A stretch of 64,000 bases of DNA from Trissonchulus latispiculum (lineage: Eukaryota; Nematoda; Enoplea; Enoplida; Ironidae), in contig JASAND010011460.1 of NCBI GenBank assembly GCA_030248195.1, forward strand, positions 1 through 64,000, given 5' to 3'. The notes below the pieces were generated by a model. The model saw nothing but the letters and a program-made list of their open reading frames with translations, ran no database searches and was not told the DNA's origin. This document shows positions 31,769 to 42,842 of this stretch, piece by piece (position 1 is the first letter of the stretch; each line of letters opens with the position of its first letter). The translations under genes and the position numbers were made by a program.

Positions 31769-33354
31769 GTTACCTGATTGAGCACCGGTTAATGAAGAAG
31801 AAATCGCCACGCTTTTATTGCATATGACCAGTGATCCAGTTCGGATGTTCTTTATCCTAATTGGCAAACGGCTAATTTCTTTAGCAACCAAAGAATAAGG
31901 GCAAATAGTGTAGATTTAAGCCTCCTCCACTCTCGTTATTAGCCAAACTTGACGTGTTCTAGAATTTTAGAACATTAAGCTCAAGAAAAATCTTAATAAT
32001 TTAAATTAAGATTTCAGGTTCGCGAGTGTGCTCAAATCCGACTGAACTCTTCCGCTTATCCTAAGCATCAACAAAAGAAATCCAATATATTTCAAAAAGA
32101 TTCAAATATTGTACATAACACTGTTGACAAGGTCAAGCAACACAAAGAAAACTATAAAAACACCTTGAAATAACAACTGACAAAAGACAAATTATTTAAT
32201 CCAACTTCAAATTAATTAGGCTTAAATATTGACAATGCTATATGCGGCGTCCTAAACCGACTACCCCACAACTACCAACTTCAAAGCTGAGTAAAAACTC
32301 TAGCCCAAATTTGAAAAATTGAATTGTTATGTCCATCTTTGGGCATTACATAAGAGTAGAATTTAGTTTGATCATTTGTCAAGTTGGTACTCACTTTTGA
32401 TTAATTTTAGATGAAAATCAAGGAAATATTCCACACTATCGTAGTTAAGATTTTTGTCGCGCTGTGATCAAACATGGCAAGTTTTAATATCATAAATTGC
32501 TTTTACCGACTCAGCAGAATTTTGGGAGTCCAGAAGTATCAAAATAGTTCCTGCTCATTTTTGGTAAACTTGCCCGATATTCTGCCTGGGCGGCTTAGCA
32601 TGAAATTGTCCGCTGAAACTTAGATTAGCTTTCTATGTAATGAAACGGATTTCGAATAGTCACTGCTTTTGCTTAATTTTTGCAAGGAGAGGTCTTTGCA
32701 AATCTCAATCTCCAAACTTTATTCTCTCAGCCCTTTCTAGTCATACAAGTTTGCGGGTCGGGCAAACTTGTTCTGGCCAAAATAACAATCTGAGCACTGG
32801 TCAAACGGCTCAGGAAGTCAAGTGTATCTATCTTAATCTTAATCTATCAAATCTCGAATCTGTTGAAGGCAAGGCTGGATGTTGTTCTGAATTTACAATT
32901 AATTTTAATACTGATAATAGTATCTGAATTTCTCAACAGTCAGAAATATTAAATACAGATCACGATTATCAAATCTACGCAAGCTTCTTTGAATACACAA
33001 ACATTAGATATTGGCAACTACCACGCGCTTTAGGTTCAACTGAATCAATTTGCTCAACACCAACTGAAACTCAAGTTCACTTGCTGGTTCAAACTTTGAC
33101 TTTACCTTTTGAATCCCAGAAGAAATCAGAATAGCAGAAAATAGGAATAAATAATACGAGACAGATCCACACGCACAGGTTGAGAGAGAGGTGACCGGAC
33201 TTAATGGGAAGGACGAAAATCCAGCTCACAGGTTACTCAACACAAGCTCAACGGGCCTAGCCTTAATCGTACAAACAGGCACAACAGCCTTCCAGGAACA
33301 GCAACAGACGTACAGGTCTCAAACCGACCGAAGAGTACCAGAGTCAACCATACA
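31769..33354. other. Intergenic, nothing recognised
   Basis: About 1.6 kb. The ORF at 32640-32927 shows no motif. No repeats were identified. Confidence 0.45.
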
Positions 33355-33525
33355 TGTGCTTGGGGGGGGTTTTCACCCCCCCCAGACCTGAGCTCACCCC
33401 CCCCAGAGGGGTCCCTCACCCCCCCCCCCGGAATCCGGATTTTCCGGTAAAAAACCGGAAAAATCCGGTTTTTCGGCGGCCTTCGGCCGCCCTTCACCCC
33501 CCCCCCAGAACTTCCCCTCCTGCAC
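33355..33525. repeat. G/C-run cluster with nested palindromes
   Basis: Runs of 8-13 C or G (33361, 33376, 33398, 33418, 33497) bracket a CCGGATTTTCCGG...CCGGAAAAATCCGG pair and a GGCGGCC-TTCGGCCGCC hairpin. It resembles the G/C-run patches at 47930-47990 and 57585-57620 and may be one repeat family. Confidence 0.5.
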
Positions 33526-36028
33526 ATGTCTGGAGTCAACCTCAAACTGACTGGAATTGGGGGTTCAGTCACCTTCTCCCCTCTCACCCTTGTCCACGTG
33601 AAATTCTGTAATTTCGGCCTTTTTTAAGTCCTTTGATTTGGGAGCGACCATTTACGAAAGAAAGGCATACGTCATGATAAGCAAGACGTATGGGATTAAT
33701 TTTGGGCTCATGGGGCTCCTAAAATTTCCAACTTTAGACGATTAACCCCACTTCCCAAATTTGAAAGTTTGATTTGAATTTTGAATTTGAATTTTAGTCA
33801 GCAAAACAGGGCAATTTTCCGAATCATCCAAGCAAATAAAACCACTATCTCCGCTATTGTCAAGACAGGTATTCACTTCAAATATCCACATAAATTGCAA
33901 GCACAAAAGACAGAGGAGCATACAGTTAGATTTGGACAAAGGTGCAAGATTAGGGTTCAACAAAGAGAACGAATAGTCTTCACAAATAGTAAGTTCACAC
34001 AAATTTACAAAATAATTAATTACTGAATTGCGTTAGCTCACAAAAATTGGTTCATCATTACACATATAGTTCACCAAAGTTAGTTCACACTTAAGCATTC
34101 AACATTTAACCATTCAACATTAAGCACAGAGTCAAGAGTTTGAAAACAGAAAATGAGAACAGACAGTTGACCGAAAACGATTATCTTTTAGTTCTTTTTT
34201 ACCTCTGGGCTAAGATTAAATTTTCTTGCCCTTACATCTATTTTATTGGGCTATTCTGCATTCTAAATCGATCTGAACGATCTTATTTATATCATTAAAA
34301 CAACTTTGTACAATTGGCCAATTCAGTGTCCGTCAAATGAACTGTTCTCATCAACTTACTTTAGTTAACAGTATCAAGCATATTATAGAATCAGCCAGCA
34401 ATTATAGCTTACACAGCTTAGGATAACGTGGGAGGAATGGGGGGTGCAGATTCCCACTAGACCGACAAAAAGCGGGTAGACGCACCTCAGCGAAAAAGAA
34501 AAATGTAGACCCTCTCATACAGAAGGGGAAAAAGGAAAAACCCCACAGCGATTTTTCCAAAAAGTTAACTTTTTAGCAAATCTTAGCGCTTTTTTAAAAT
34601 ATCTCAAAACTCGCTAAACATCGTAAATTCTGACTAAATTTGTCGCCAAAAATGTACAAAATTTGCAATTTTTGAAAGTTCAGGGTAGATCCCCTCAAAA
34701 TTTTGGAATTTGTTTAGGGGTAGGGGCCTTGTTAACGTCGGCGTAGACCCCCAGATTCAAACCCCGTGTTAATGTGTTGTTAACAGTAAACAATAGCAAT
34801 AGTAGTCGTTGAAGTAAATATTGATTGCTTCTACTACTACTTCTTATTATAGAGCCCCGCTCTACCATGCCTGTGCAAGTTTCCATCCATTTTGCTTTTT
34901 GCTCGCAAGCAGAGCGATAATTCCAAAATCGCCCTCTTTAGTTACACTGGTTTTTGTATTCGTTGAAGCCAAGAATGTTGACACACAACATTGAAAGATA
35001 CTGTCATCGTTTGCTGAGTTGTGAAAATCAATGCAGGTCACTTTTTGAGAAGAAAGCTATAACCGCCTAAATCGTCATTCATGTTGCTATTCTCTATTAC
35101 GATTCACCTATGTTGCTATTACGATAAAGTTGGTAGTGAGGCACTTCGCCACACTTTAATTTCTCTCTTTGTAAATAGAAATGGGGATGGCTTTTAGACT
35201 CTCAAGAATGAAAGGGAGGGGGCAGGATACATAAGTATTAAGTTTGAGACGATTTTTTACACTTTTGCACTAAAGTGGTAACCATTACATTATTTTCAAA
35301 ACTTCTAAAGCAATATTAATTCTCAAAACTACCATTTTTCAATTCGAAATTACAGGTTTTCTCTGCAAGTTTTTTTCTCATTTTTAAATTAAAGCATATT
35401 CTTGTTATAAGGGAAATAAAGACATTTTTGTAATTTAAGTTAGTGAAAATTTAATTTTTTAATTATGTATTAGTAGTTGTACATTATTGATATTTTATAA
35501 AAGTTTTCGCAACATAAACAATAAATATAGAATAGACATGCTAAAAATATTTCAATTTTTGTAACTATTCTCCCCTCTTTCAATCTTACAGTTAATCCCT
35601 TTCTTAACATTAAAATCTAAGGTCAAGTAACTAAAGAGGACACTTGTGTGGCGAAATGTCTCACAATCGATAAAGTTTACATAGTGTGATGTTGCTACAG
35701 ATTCCCTTAAATTTTCCTGAATGCTGTCCACATAAGAATCGGTAATTGAAAGTTTATTTGTAAGTACTCATTATAGTCTAAAAAGTCGAGTTCGGATTTG
35801 TAACCGTCGTCGATGTGACTAGAGCATGATTTTCTATACAACTTTGAACATCTTAGCTGAGCTACTGAAGCATGGTTCACTTAATGGCTCACATTTCTAA
35901 CTTTACACATATAAACTCGTAGCATTTTTCAAACGAAATGATTACAAAACCATCAAGTTATCCTCGAACAGCAGCTAAAGAAATGTTATTTCTATTCATT
36001 GAAGTAATCGGATTCATATTCGTATCAT
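33526..36028. other. Intergenic, AT-rich, nothing recognised
   Basis: About 2.5 kb 3' of the receptor 3 pseudogene. No gene or clear repeat. Confidence 0.45.
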
Positions 36029-36973
36029 TTATTTGCACTGCGCTGATTTGGCTTGCTCTACCATGAAGGCACTTAAACAGCATTTTGCTTCTGTTTTGAA
36101 AGTTGGATCAAAGGAAATGTAGAAGAACAGATTAATTCCGTAGCTAAGCCCAAGAATCAGGTGCACTCCATAGGTCCAGAAGGAATTCTTATTCGAAATA
36201 TTTAACTTTCCCGTAGCACCAGCAATTTGAAAGTATGTTGGAGCTGGTATGATACACAAAACAAACCCGACAAAGCACCAGAACATCATTTTTGATCCAC
36301 GAGCTCGTTTTTTCACTTCTGCTTTTGTTGCTAAATGCTTTGTAGCTGTGATCTTTACGAATATTGCAATGTAGCATAGTAACATAACAAAGCAAGGAAT
36401 GTATGCAAACATAGCATCCATTGCAAATTTCCAAACACGCAATCGTGCATCAATCATGCAAATTCCAAATGTTGCCAACACAGTAAAGGAGCCAAGCAAT
36501 CTAGTTCCACCCAAAAAGCAAACAATGAAAAAGGTAAAACACCAAACAAAGCTGCAAGCTTGCAAGCTGCTTTGATACTAAATGCTGTTTTATATACAGC
36601 TGGCATATAGACAGCAGTAAACCTGTTCACAGCGATCAAAGCTTGTCCCAGCGGAGAGGCGTAGGCGCAGAACCACCCCCACGCACCAGCCTACCGGCAG
36701 AAGCATCCATTTCAATAATATCCGAGGGCAATGTACTTTTGGCTGGCCCAAAATATACGGCTTCAAAACCTTCCACAACGCCCCAAGTCATACATGCAAA
36801 TAAGTCCGTTATGGCAAGAAGTGAAACTAAGACGTATGTTACTTGATTTCGTAGTTTTTGTGACGACAGGATGACAGCTAGAATTATAAGGTTACAAATT
36901 CCGAGAACTGTATGGGAAATAATCAGCAAATGCCTCCGAGCATGGCCTTCTTTGAGCCAATGAAGTTCATCAT
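36029..36973 (-). pseudogene. Seven-transmembrane receptor, copy 3 (broken)
   Basis: All seven TM segments can be followed across three frames, but the gene is interrupted. After a plausible start at 36973 (or 36970) a 1-base deletion shifts the frame near TM1 (about 36930). A second 1-base deletion plus a Trp-to-TAG change lies at the start of TM3 (about 36690-36705, the CRWAG motif). A third disruption of about ten bases lies before TM4 (about 36555). The last 178 codons (36565-36029) are open and include the ECL2 Cys (FGICMI), the basic loop 3, CIIPAP and NLFFY. It is closest to copy 1 (shared TLPSDII...MDA and ATGKL). Several independent lesions mean it is not a working receptor. Confidence 0.9.
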
Positions 36974-37457
36974 GTTTGTTGTAATCCAAATACCCCTCAG
37001 TAAAATGCGTTAGATTGCACTCAAAATGGTTGTGTCTAAAAGCAGAGTCAGGACCAATATGACGACAATTTTTCGGGACCAAACCCAGTTCCAAGTGTAT
37101 AAAACCAGGACCGAAATCAGTACAAACACACACCAAAACTAGTATTTAAATCGAGGGATGTAGCACAGGAGTGTATGAAAATGGGATAAAAATATGGTTA
37201 ACTTTGAATGTACGACTTTCGCTGCACTGTCGATCCAAGAACGACTGCAGCACGGTTCTCTTTGAAACGCGATTGCTTGGAAGTGCGCATTTTAGCCTTT
37301 TATGTTCTGTGCATCAAAGGAATGTGAATAATGTTCATTTGCATCTGAGAACGCTCTCGTTAGGAGGCACTTGTTGTGGATACCCACGCATAAAGAGCTA
37401 AAGTCTGAAAGAAGAAACTTGCAACCCAAATGTGAGCGGCTATCTAGAGTTATCATT
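36974..37457. other. Upstream of receptor 3 pseudogene
   Basis: No gene. The minus-strand ORF that extends here (to 37136) is the frameshifted reading of the pseudogene's N-terminus running into its upstream region. At 37400-37460 there is another degenerate piece of the AAAGTCTGA...GAGCGGCT repeat. Confidence 0.5.
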
Positions 37458-39180
37458 TGAAGTATAATGTCAGCTGAGTCAGCTCTGACATGGCAATTTT
37501 TGTTGGACAAAAATGGGAATTCCATCTGATATCAGACGAAACTGACCACTCATTTAGCTTCATTTCAAAAGAAACTTGGGTGAGCAACAACGAATATGAA
37601 TGGATGTCGTGGAATTGAAAGTAGCAAACTGCTTACTTGTTTGATGGACAGTGCAAACTGCATGTCGGATACAAAATGTTTGCTCTGTCATTTGTTCCAT
37701 CCGATAAAGTCAGACGTAAATTTGATAGTGAAAACCGGGCTTAAGTGCCGCTAACTAAAGTCTGACCAAAAACTCTTGGAACCGAAATGTGAGCGGCTGT
37801 CCCGAGTTATCATTTGAAGGTAGCCTATATAATGTATATATTTTTAGAATCCTCAGGAACCCGAGATTTAGAAAATCCGGAATTCCGGATTTCATTCACG
37901 GAAAATTTAAAATTTTTAGTTTTTTGCTCAGTTTTTATCGCAATCAAAATTTTGTTTTTATAATGAATTAGAGCTGCTCCCGCTACAAAGTTATGCTCTC
38001 AGAAGGTTTTCACGAAAATGCACCCAATTTTCGGGATTTCAAAATTTCCTAATTTTAAACATTTTCTCCAATACCCACAAGATGGATATTACTCGAAAGC
38101 TCTCATCGAGCTGAACAACTTTTGTCATAGAACGAACTCTTGAAAATGCACTGAATTGCCGGAATTTGCGAAAACCGGATTTTCCCGATTTTAGAAATTT
38201 TCTTCAATACCGCTCAATATGCGTATCATTCGAAAGCACTTGATGAGTTGAGCAAAGTCTCTAATAGAGCCAACTCGCAGAAATGAGCCTACCTCTCGGA
38301 ATTCAAGAAAAACTTTCAAGCTAGAATGAAATCAGGAATTTCTGAATTCCGGGAATTTGGTGCATTTTTGGACATCGGTTCTATTACAAGATTTGTTCAG
38401 CTTTCGCTTTCGAATTACACCCATATTGTGGGTACTAGAGAAAATTTTTGTAAATCCTGAATATCCGGTTTTGTCGAATTCGTCTGAATTGAGTGCATTT
38501 TCACGAGTACTCGTTCTATTACGAAAGTTGTTCAGCTCGGTAAGAGCTTTCAATTGATACCCATCTTTTGAGTATTGGAGGAAATTTTTAAAATCCGGTA
38601 AGTTCGAAAACCCGGAATTCCGGAAATCGGGTGCATTGTGCATTGGGTGCAAAAATGTGTATCGGCAGCAGCTCTATTCGACTGTCAAAACAAAATTTTG
38701 ATTGGGATAAAAATTGGGCGAAAAACTTAAAATTTTAGACTTTCTGTGAATGAAATCCGGAATTTCGGATTTTTTTCCGGATTTTCGAAATCTCGGGTTC
38801 CTGTACATTATATGGGCTACCTTCAAATGATAACTCAGGACAGCCGCTCACATGTCGGTTCCAAGAGTTTTTGGTCAGACTTTAGTTAGCGGCACTTAAG
38901 CCCGGTTTTCACGATCAGACTTCCGTCTGACTTTATCGGATTGAATAAATATCAGAGCAAACATTTTGTATCCGACATGCAGTTTACACTGTCCATCAAA
39001 CAAGCAAGCAGTTAGCTACTCTCAATTCCACGGCATCCAATCATATTCAGCTGCTGTTACTTCACCCAAGTTTCTTTTGAAATGAAGCTTATGAGTGGTC
39101 AGTTTCGTCTGATATCAGATGGAATTCCCACTTTCGTCCAACAAAAATTGCCATGTCAGAGATGACTCAGGTAGTCGTTT
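37458..39180. mobile_element. Nested inverted-repeat complex
   Basis: The outer arms 37458-37740 and 38900-39180 are inverted copies (CATGGCAATTTTTGTTGGAC versus GTCCAACAAAAATTGCCATG; CTGATATCAGACGAAACTGA in both senses). They meet the inner TTAA-bounded element at AACCGGGCTTAA and TTAAGCCCGGTT. The outer parts belong to a MITE family with GCC(C/T)GGTTT(A/T)CAC ends and internal GTCAGACGAAAG motifs. Confidence 0.75.
37741..38899. mobile_element. TTAA-bounded non-autonomous DNA transposon
   Basis: Begins TTAAGTGCCGCTAACTAAAG and ends CTTTAGTTAGCGGCACTTAA, with arms inverted for over 200 bases. Inside, ~125-bp units (AATGCAC..AATT..CGG...CAATACCCA...CGAAAGC) repeat in tandem on each arm, in opposite senses. 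TTAA ends with TTAA target duplication are the hallmark of the piggyBac superfamily. No transposase ORF. Confidence 0.7.
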
Positions 39181-39249
39181 ACAGGCTAGATGTTCGGCTG
39201 ACTTTTGTTTGAAGAGAATTTTCATCTGACAAAGTCAGACGAAAGTTTA

Positions 39250-39571
39250 AGGCCTGGTTTACACTATCAAACTTTCGTCTGATTTTATCAGATGGAACAA
39301 ATATCAGACCAAACATTTTTCATCCGACCTGTAGTTTACACTGTCCACCAAACAAGTAAGGAGTTTGCGTCTGACAATGGCACAGTGTCCAATGAAATTC
39401 GAAATCTGTTGCTTTATGCCAGCTTTCTTTAAAATGAAGCTATACGACTGCCCAGTTTCGTCTGATATCAGACGGAATTTCCATTTTGATCCAACAAAAA
39501 ATTTTCTGTCAGAGCTGAGTCAGCTAGTCGTTTACATGCGAGAATTTAGTCTGACATTTGTTGGAGGAAAA
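39250..39571. mobile_element. MITE fragment (GCCTGGTTTACACT family), left part
   Basis: Begins TTAAGGCCTGGTTTACACTA, related to 38896-39180 and to 40192-40480 in sequence and order (TTTCGTCTGA, CATCCGAC, CTGTCCA.CAAACAAG blocks). It is interrupted at about 39572 by the tandem/foldback unit. Confidence 0.65.
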
Positions 39572-40112
39572 TTTGGTGATTGTTTGGTATGCGCACACCT
39601 TATAAAATTCTCAAGTTTCTCAAAACCATCTACTTCGGTATGCGCACACCTTACAAAACTACAATTTTCCCAAAACCATCTACTTTGGTATGCATACACC
39701 TTACAGAACAGTTCTCTACTCTATATTTCCTATTATTTTCTGGTCAGTTTTCATGTTTATTGTTTATCTCAGATTTATTTCTGGTTTATTGCAGTTCACA
39801 AGTTTCACAATTATTGAAATTATCAAATTCAAAGCACCTCATTCAATTATTATTACTATTATTATTATTATCATAGATTAAATTATCATTAAATCATTAA
39901 ATTATTTTAGAAATCATTATTTCAAATGAATATTTTGCTTGGTATTAAACAGTTATACATGAACCCAATAAAAAAGAAATAATTGAAAACTGACCAGAAA
40001 ATAATAGGAAATATAGAGTAGATAACTGATTTCTAAGGTGTGCGCATACCGAAGTAGGTGCATTGTACCGTATGCCTCCGAATTTGTAAGGTGTGCGCAT
40101 ACCAAACAATCA
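39572..40112. mobile_element. Foldback insertion with about 60-bp tandem repeats
   Basis: Ends are inverted (GGTGATTGTTTGGTATGCGC at about 39576 and GCGCATACCAAACAATCACC at about 40093). The left side holds three units of ~60 bases, each with GGTATGC(G/A)CACACCTTA and AAAACCATCTACTT(C/T). The right side holds inverted relatives. It is inserted into a MITE. Confidence 0.75.
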
Positions 40113-40189
40113 CCTGAGTCGTTTACATGCGAGATTTTCGGCTGACTTTGTTTGAAGAGAATTTTCATCTGACAAAGTCAGACGAAAGA

Positions 40190-40490
40190 TTAAAGCCTGG
40201 TTTACACTATCAAACTTTCGTTCAATTCCATTACTAATTTCAATTTCCAATATCAATTCCACGGCATCCAATCATATTCAGCTGTTGTTTCTTCACCCAA
40301 GTTTCTTTTAAAATGAAGCTATATGAGTGGTCAGTTTCGTCTGATATCAGATGGAATTCCCATTTTCGTCCAAAAAATTGCCATGTCAGAGCGCTCTCAG
40401 GTAGTCGTTTGCATGCGAGATTTTCGGCTGACTTTTGTTTGAAGAGAATTTTCATCTGACAAAGTCGCTTTACACTTTATAAAGTCACTT
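40190..40490. mobile_element. MITE copy (GCCTGGTTTACACT family)
   Basis: Starts TTAAAGCCTGGTTTACACTA and carries the CTGATATCAGA, CCATGTCAGAG and TTTTCATCTGACAAAGTC blocks of this family. Confidence 0.65.
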
Positions 40491-40954
40491 CACGTTTGCA
40501 GCACTCGGAACAGGCACCAAGAACCATCATGTAAAGTCATAGACATCATGGTATCATCAAGTGTTTTTTATGGCTTTTAAGTGTCGACTATTCAGCATAA
40601 TTCGTTTTGCCTCAGCTCTTCTTCGGCTTGAACCAAACACACATTGCCTATTCTCATGCTTACGCAATGATACTCGAAAACTCTACGATCACAGCGATTA
40701 TTCTTGATCTGTTGTTTCACAATATAGCGGAGGAACCTTTCTGTCATGGTATTGTATATTGACTGTTGTTTGTTGCTTGGTGAATGTGAAGAAAGCATGG
40801 CATAACTACAGAGTATAAGTTATGACGTTTGGCATGCATGTGGTATTATGTGCATTAATATCTGTATTAAACCAGGGTTTATTTTTCTTTGTCATTTACG
40901 AATGACAACAAATGTCAGTCAGCATAATTGCCGCCAAACAAAAAGTCAGTTTGG
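40491..40954. other. Receptor 4 downstream region
   Basis: No gene. The last ~40 bases (from about 40912) are shared with the 3' flank of copy 5 (about 50215 on), so the duplication that made the pair included the 3' UTR. Confidence 0.5.
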
Positions 40955-41953
40955 CTAAATTTTCTGGACGCCAGCAGAAGTACTCTTGAACAGACTAGGG
41001 GCCGTATCAACTTGTCCGTTTTTGAAACGTCCAAACAGGGATTTAGCTTCCCTTCGAAAGGTGGGATTGAATAAAATGTAAAACAGAAGATTGATCCCAT
41101 AGTTTAATCCCAAAATCATCATTACTCCGTAGGCCCATAGCGAATCGTCGTCGGATATATTCAGTTTTCCAGTAGTACCCGCAATTTGATAATATATGGG
41201 AGCTGGTATGATGCAGACTACAAAGCCAACAAAACACCAAAACATCATCCTAGACCCGCGAGCTCTCTTCTGTATTTCAGCTTTGGTTGCCACCGTTCTG
41301 GTAGTCTTAATCTTCAGAAATATGGCAATGTAGCAAATCAGCATAATCAAACATGGAATGTAGATAAACATAGCATCCATGGCAAACTTCCATAGTGGTA
41401 ACCGACCGTCAATCATACAAATGCCGAAGGTCGGTAGTACGGTAAAGGAACCTAGCAGCCTGGTTCCTGCCAGAAAAAATACCACAAAAAACGTAAACAA
41501 CCAAACTGAGATCGCCCACAATGCAATTGCCTTTTTCATGCTGAACGCGTTCCTGTACACTGTTGGTGCAAATACAGCAGTAAACCTATTTACTGCAATC
41601 AAGGCCTGCCCTACTGGAGAAGCAAAAAGGCAGAACCAACCCCAGGCACCGGCCCACCTGCACAGCGCATCCAACTTTGCCAGATCCTGAGGCTCTGTAC
41701 TCTTTGCAGGTCCAAAATATACGGCCTCTAGACCTTCTACAAGGCCCCAAGTTAGGCAAGCTGAGAGATCTGTAATTGACAACAAGAAAACCAAGACATA
41801 AGTTACTTGAGATCGTAGCTTACGTGAAAACAGAATGATTGTAGCCACAATTACATTGCAGATACCAAGACCTGAAAATGAGATAATCATGGAGATTCCG
41901 CCAAGAATTGCCTTTTCCGTGTGCGTTCTATTTGCCATGTTCAGTGGATTCAA
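40955..41953 (-). CDS. Seven-transmembrane receptor, copy 4
   Basis: Intact intronless 332-codon receptor. A second Met at residue 6 (41938) is the start favoured by paralog alignment; it keeps the sequon N8-R-T10 and T-E-K. Key residues: Asn33 (TM1), Asp62 (TM2), Cys98 (TM3 top), N122-R-F in place of DRY, Cys179 (ECL2, probable disulphide with Cys98), basic loop 3 at 215-235 (TKAEIQKRARGSR), Pro250 (TM6), N288-L-L-F-Y292 in TM7 and FNPTFRRE helix 8. It is closest to copy 5; both end with the same SLFKSTSAGVQK tail. Membrane chemoreceptor-type GPCR; ligand unknown. Confidence 0.9.
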   Translation of the reverse strand: MNPLNMANRTHTEKAILGGISMIISFSGLGICNVIVATIILFSRKLRSQVTYVLVFLLSITDLSACLTWGLVEGLEAVYFGPAKSTEPQDLAKLDALCRWAGAWGWFCLFASPVGQALIAVNRFTAVFAPTVYRNAFSMKKAIALWAISVWLFTFFVVFFLAGTRLLGSFTVLPTFGICMIDGRLPLWKFAMDAMFIYIPCLIMLICYIAIFLKIKTTRTVATKAEIQKRARGSRMMFWCFVGFVVCIIPAPIYYQIAGTTGKLNISDDDSLWAYGVMMILGLNYGINLLFYILFNPTFRREAKSLFGRFKNGQVDTAPSLFKSTSAGVQKI

Positions 41954-42494
41954 TGAGAATACATGACTAATAGTGTCAAGCTAAAATAGTTATAGAACAA
42001 TTATAGTTGCTGTTGCTGTTACTAATGCTTTTACAAGTGTTGTCGAAGAACTTAGTTGATTTCCACCTGATACAAAGTGACAGTTCAGGAATAATGTTTT
42101 CATAAAGCCTAGCTAGCAGAAACCATCCGGTCAGCAAAATCTTGAGAGTTTAACATAGCAGCTAAAAACTGACATTGCGCATTGTACAATGTATCAGTAA
42201 ACTTTAGGATTAGTCTTAAGTTAAGAGGTCAAATTAAATAGAAGTCAGGACGGTTCAATACCTGACTGCGAAGCGTTCATACTGTATTGCGTTGCATAAG
42301 CATATAAGCGTATTGTACGTTATATTAAATGAACTATCAATATATAATCAAATCAAGACTGTAGATAAGGTACTAGACAAGGCTATCAGGACTTGACTAT
42401 TACTATCTACGACTTGACTATAACAGCTTTAAACATAGAAGATGGGTAAACTCCGAATTCTCCAATGTTGCCTTCGGGTATCTCCTCGCATGCA
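41954..42494. other. Receptor 4 upstream region
   Basis: No gene. A GTTGCTGTTGCTGTTACTAA stretch at about 42008 recurs in similar position upstream of copy 5 (about 51290), evidence that 5' flank was duplicated too. Confidence 0.45.
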
Positions 42495-42496
42495 TA

Positions 42497-42840
42497 AAGC
42501 CCGGTTCACACTAGGCAATAATTGCCGGCAATGTGATTGCCAGCAATATGATTGCCAAGAGATTGCCCATTTATTGCTAGTGTGAACAGTGTAAAAATTG
42601 CCAGCAATATTGCCGTCAATCGGCAATTTCAGCTAGGAGAGTGAGCAAGCTCTGTGGCGATTAAACACGTAAATATAGCTGCCTACAGATTGCCGCTGGA
42701 CTAAAATTTTGAATTTCCCGCTATATTGCCGGCAATATTTGTGATGTAGTGTGAACGGGTGCATTGCTGGAAATATTGCCGTTGCTCCTAAATTGCTGGC
42801 AATTAAATTGCCTGCATATTGCCTAGTGTGAACCGGGCTT
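42497..42840. mobile_element. MITE, 344 bp, TA target duplication
   Basis: Perfect ends AAGCCCGGTTCACACTAGGC and GCCTAGTGTGAACCGGGCTT flanked by TA (42495-42496, 42841-42842). The interior is dense with TTGCCGGCAAT / ATTGCCAGCAAT palindromes. No ORF. Confidence 0.85.
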
Positions 42841-42842
42841 TA

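Noticed and set aside
33237..33611. Pro-rich ORFs on both strands
   Set aside because: Produced by C/G homopolymer runs reading as Pro and Gly codons.
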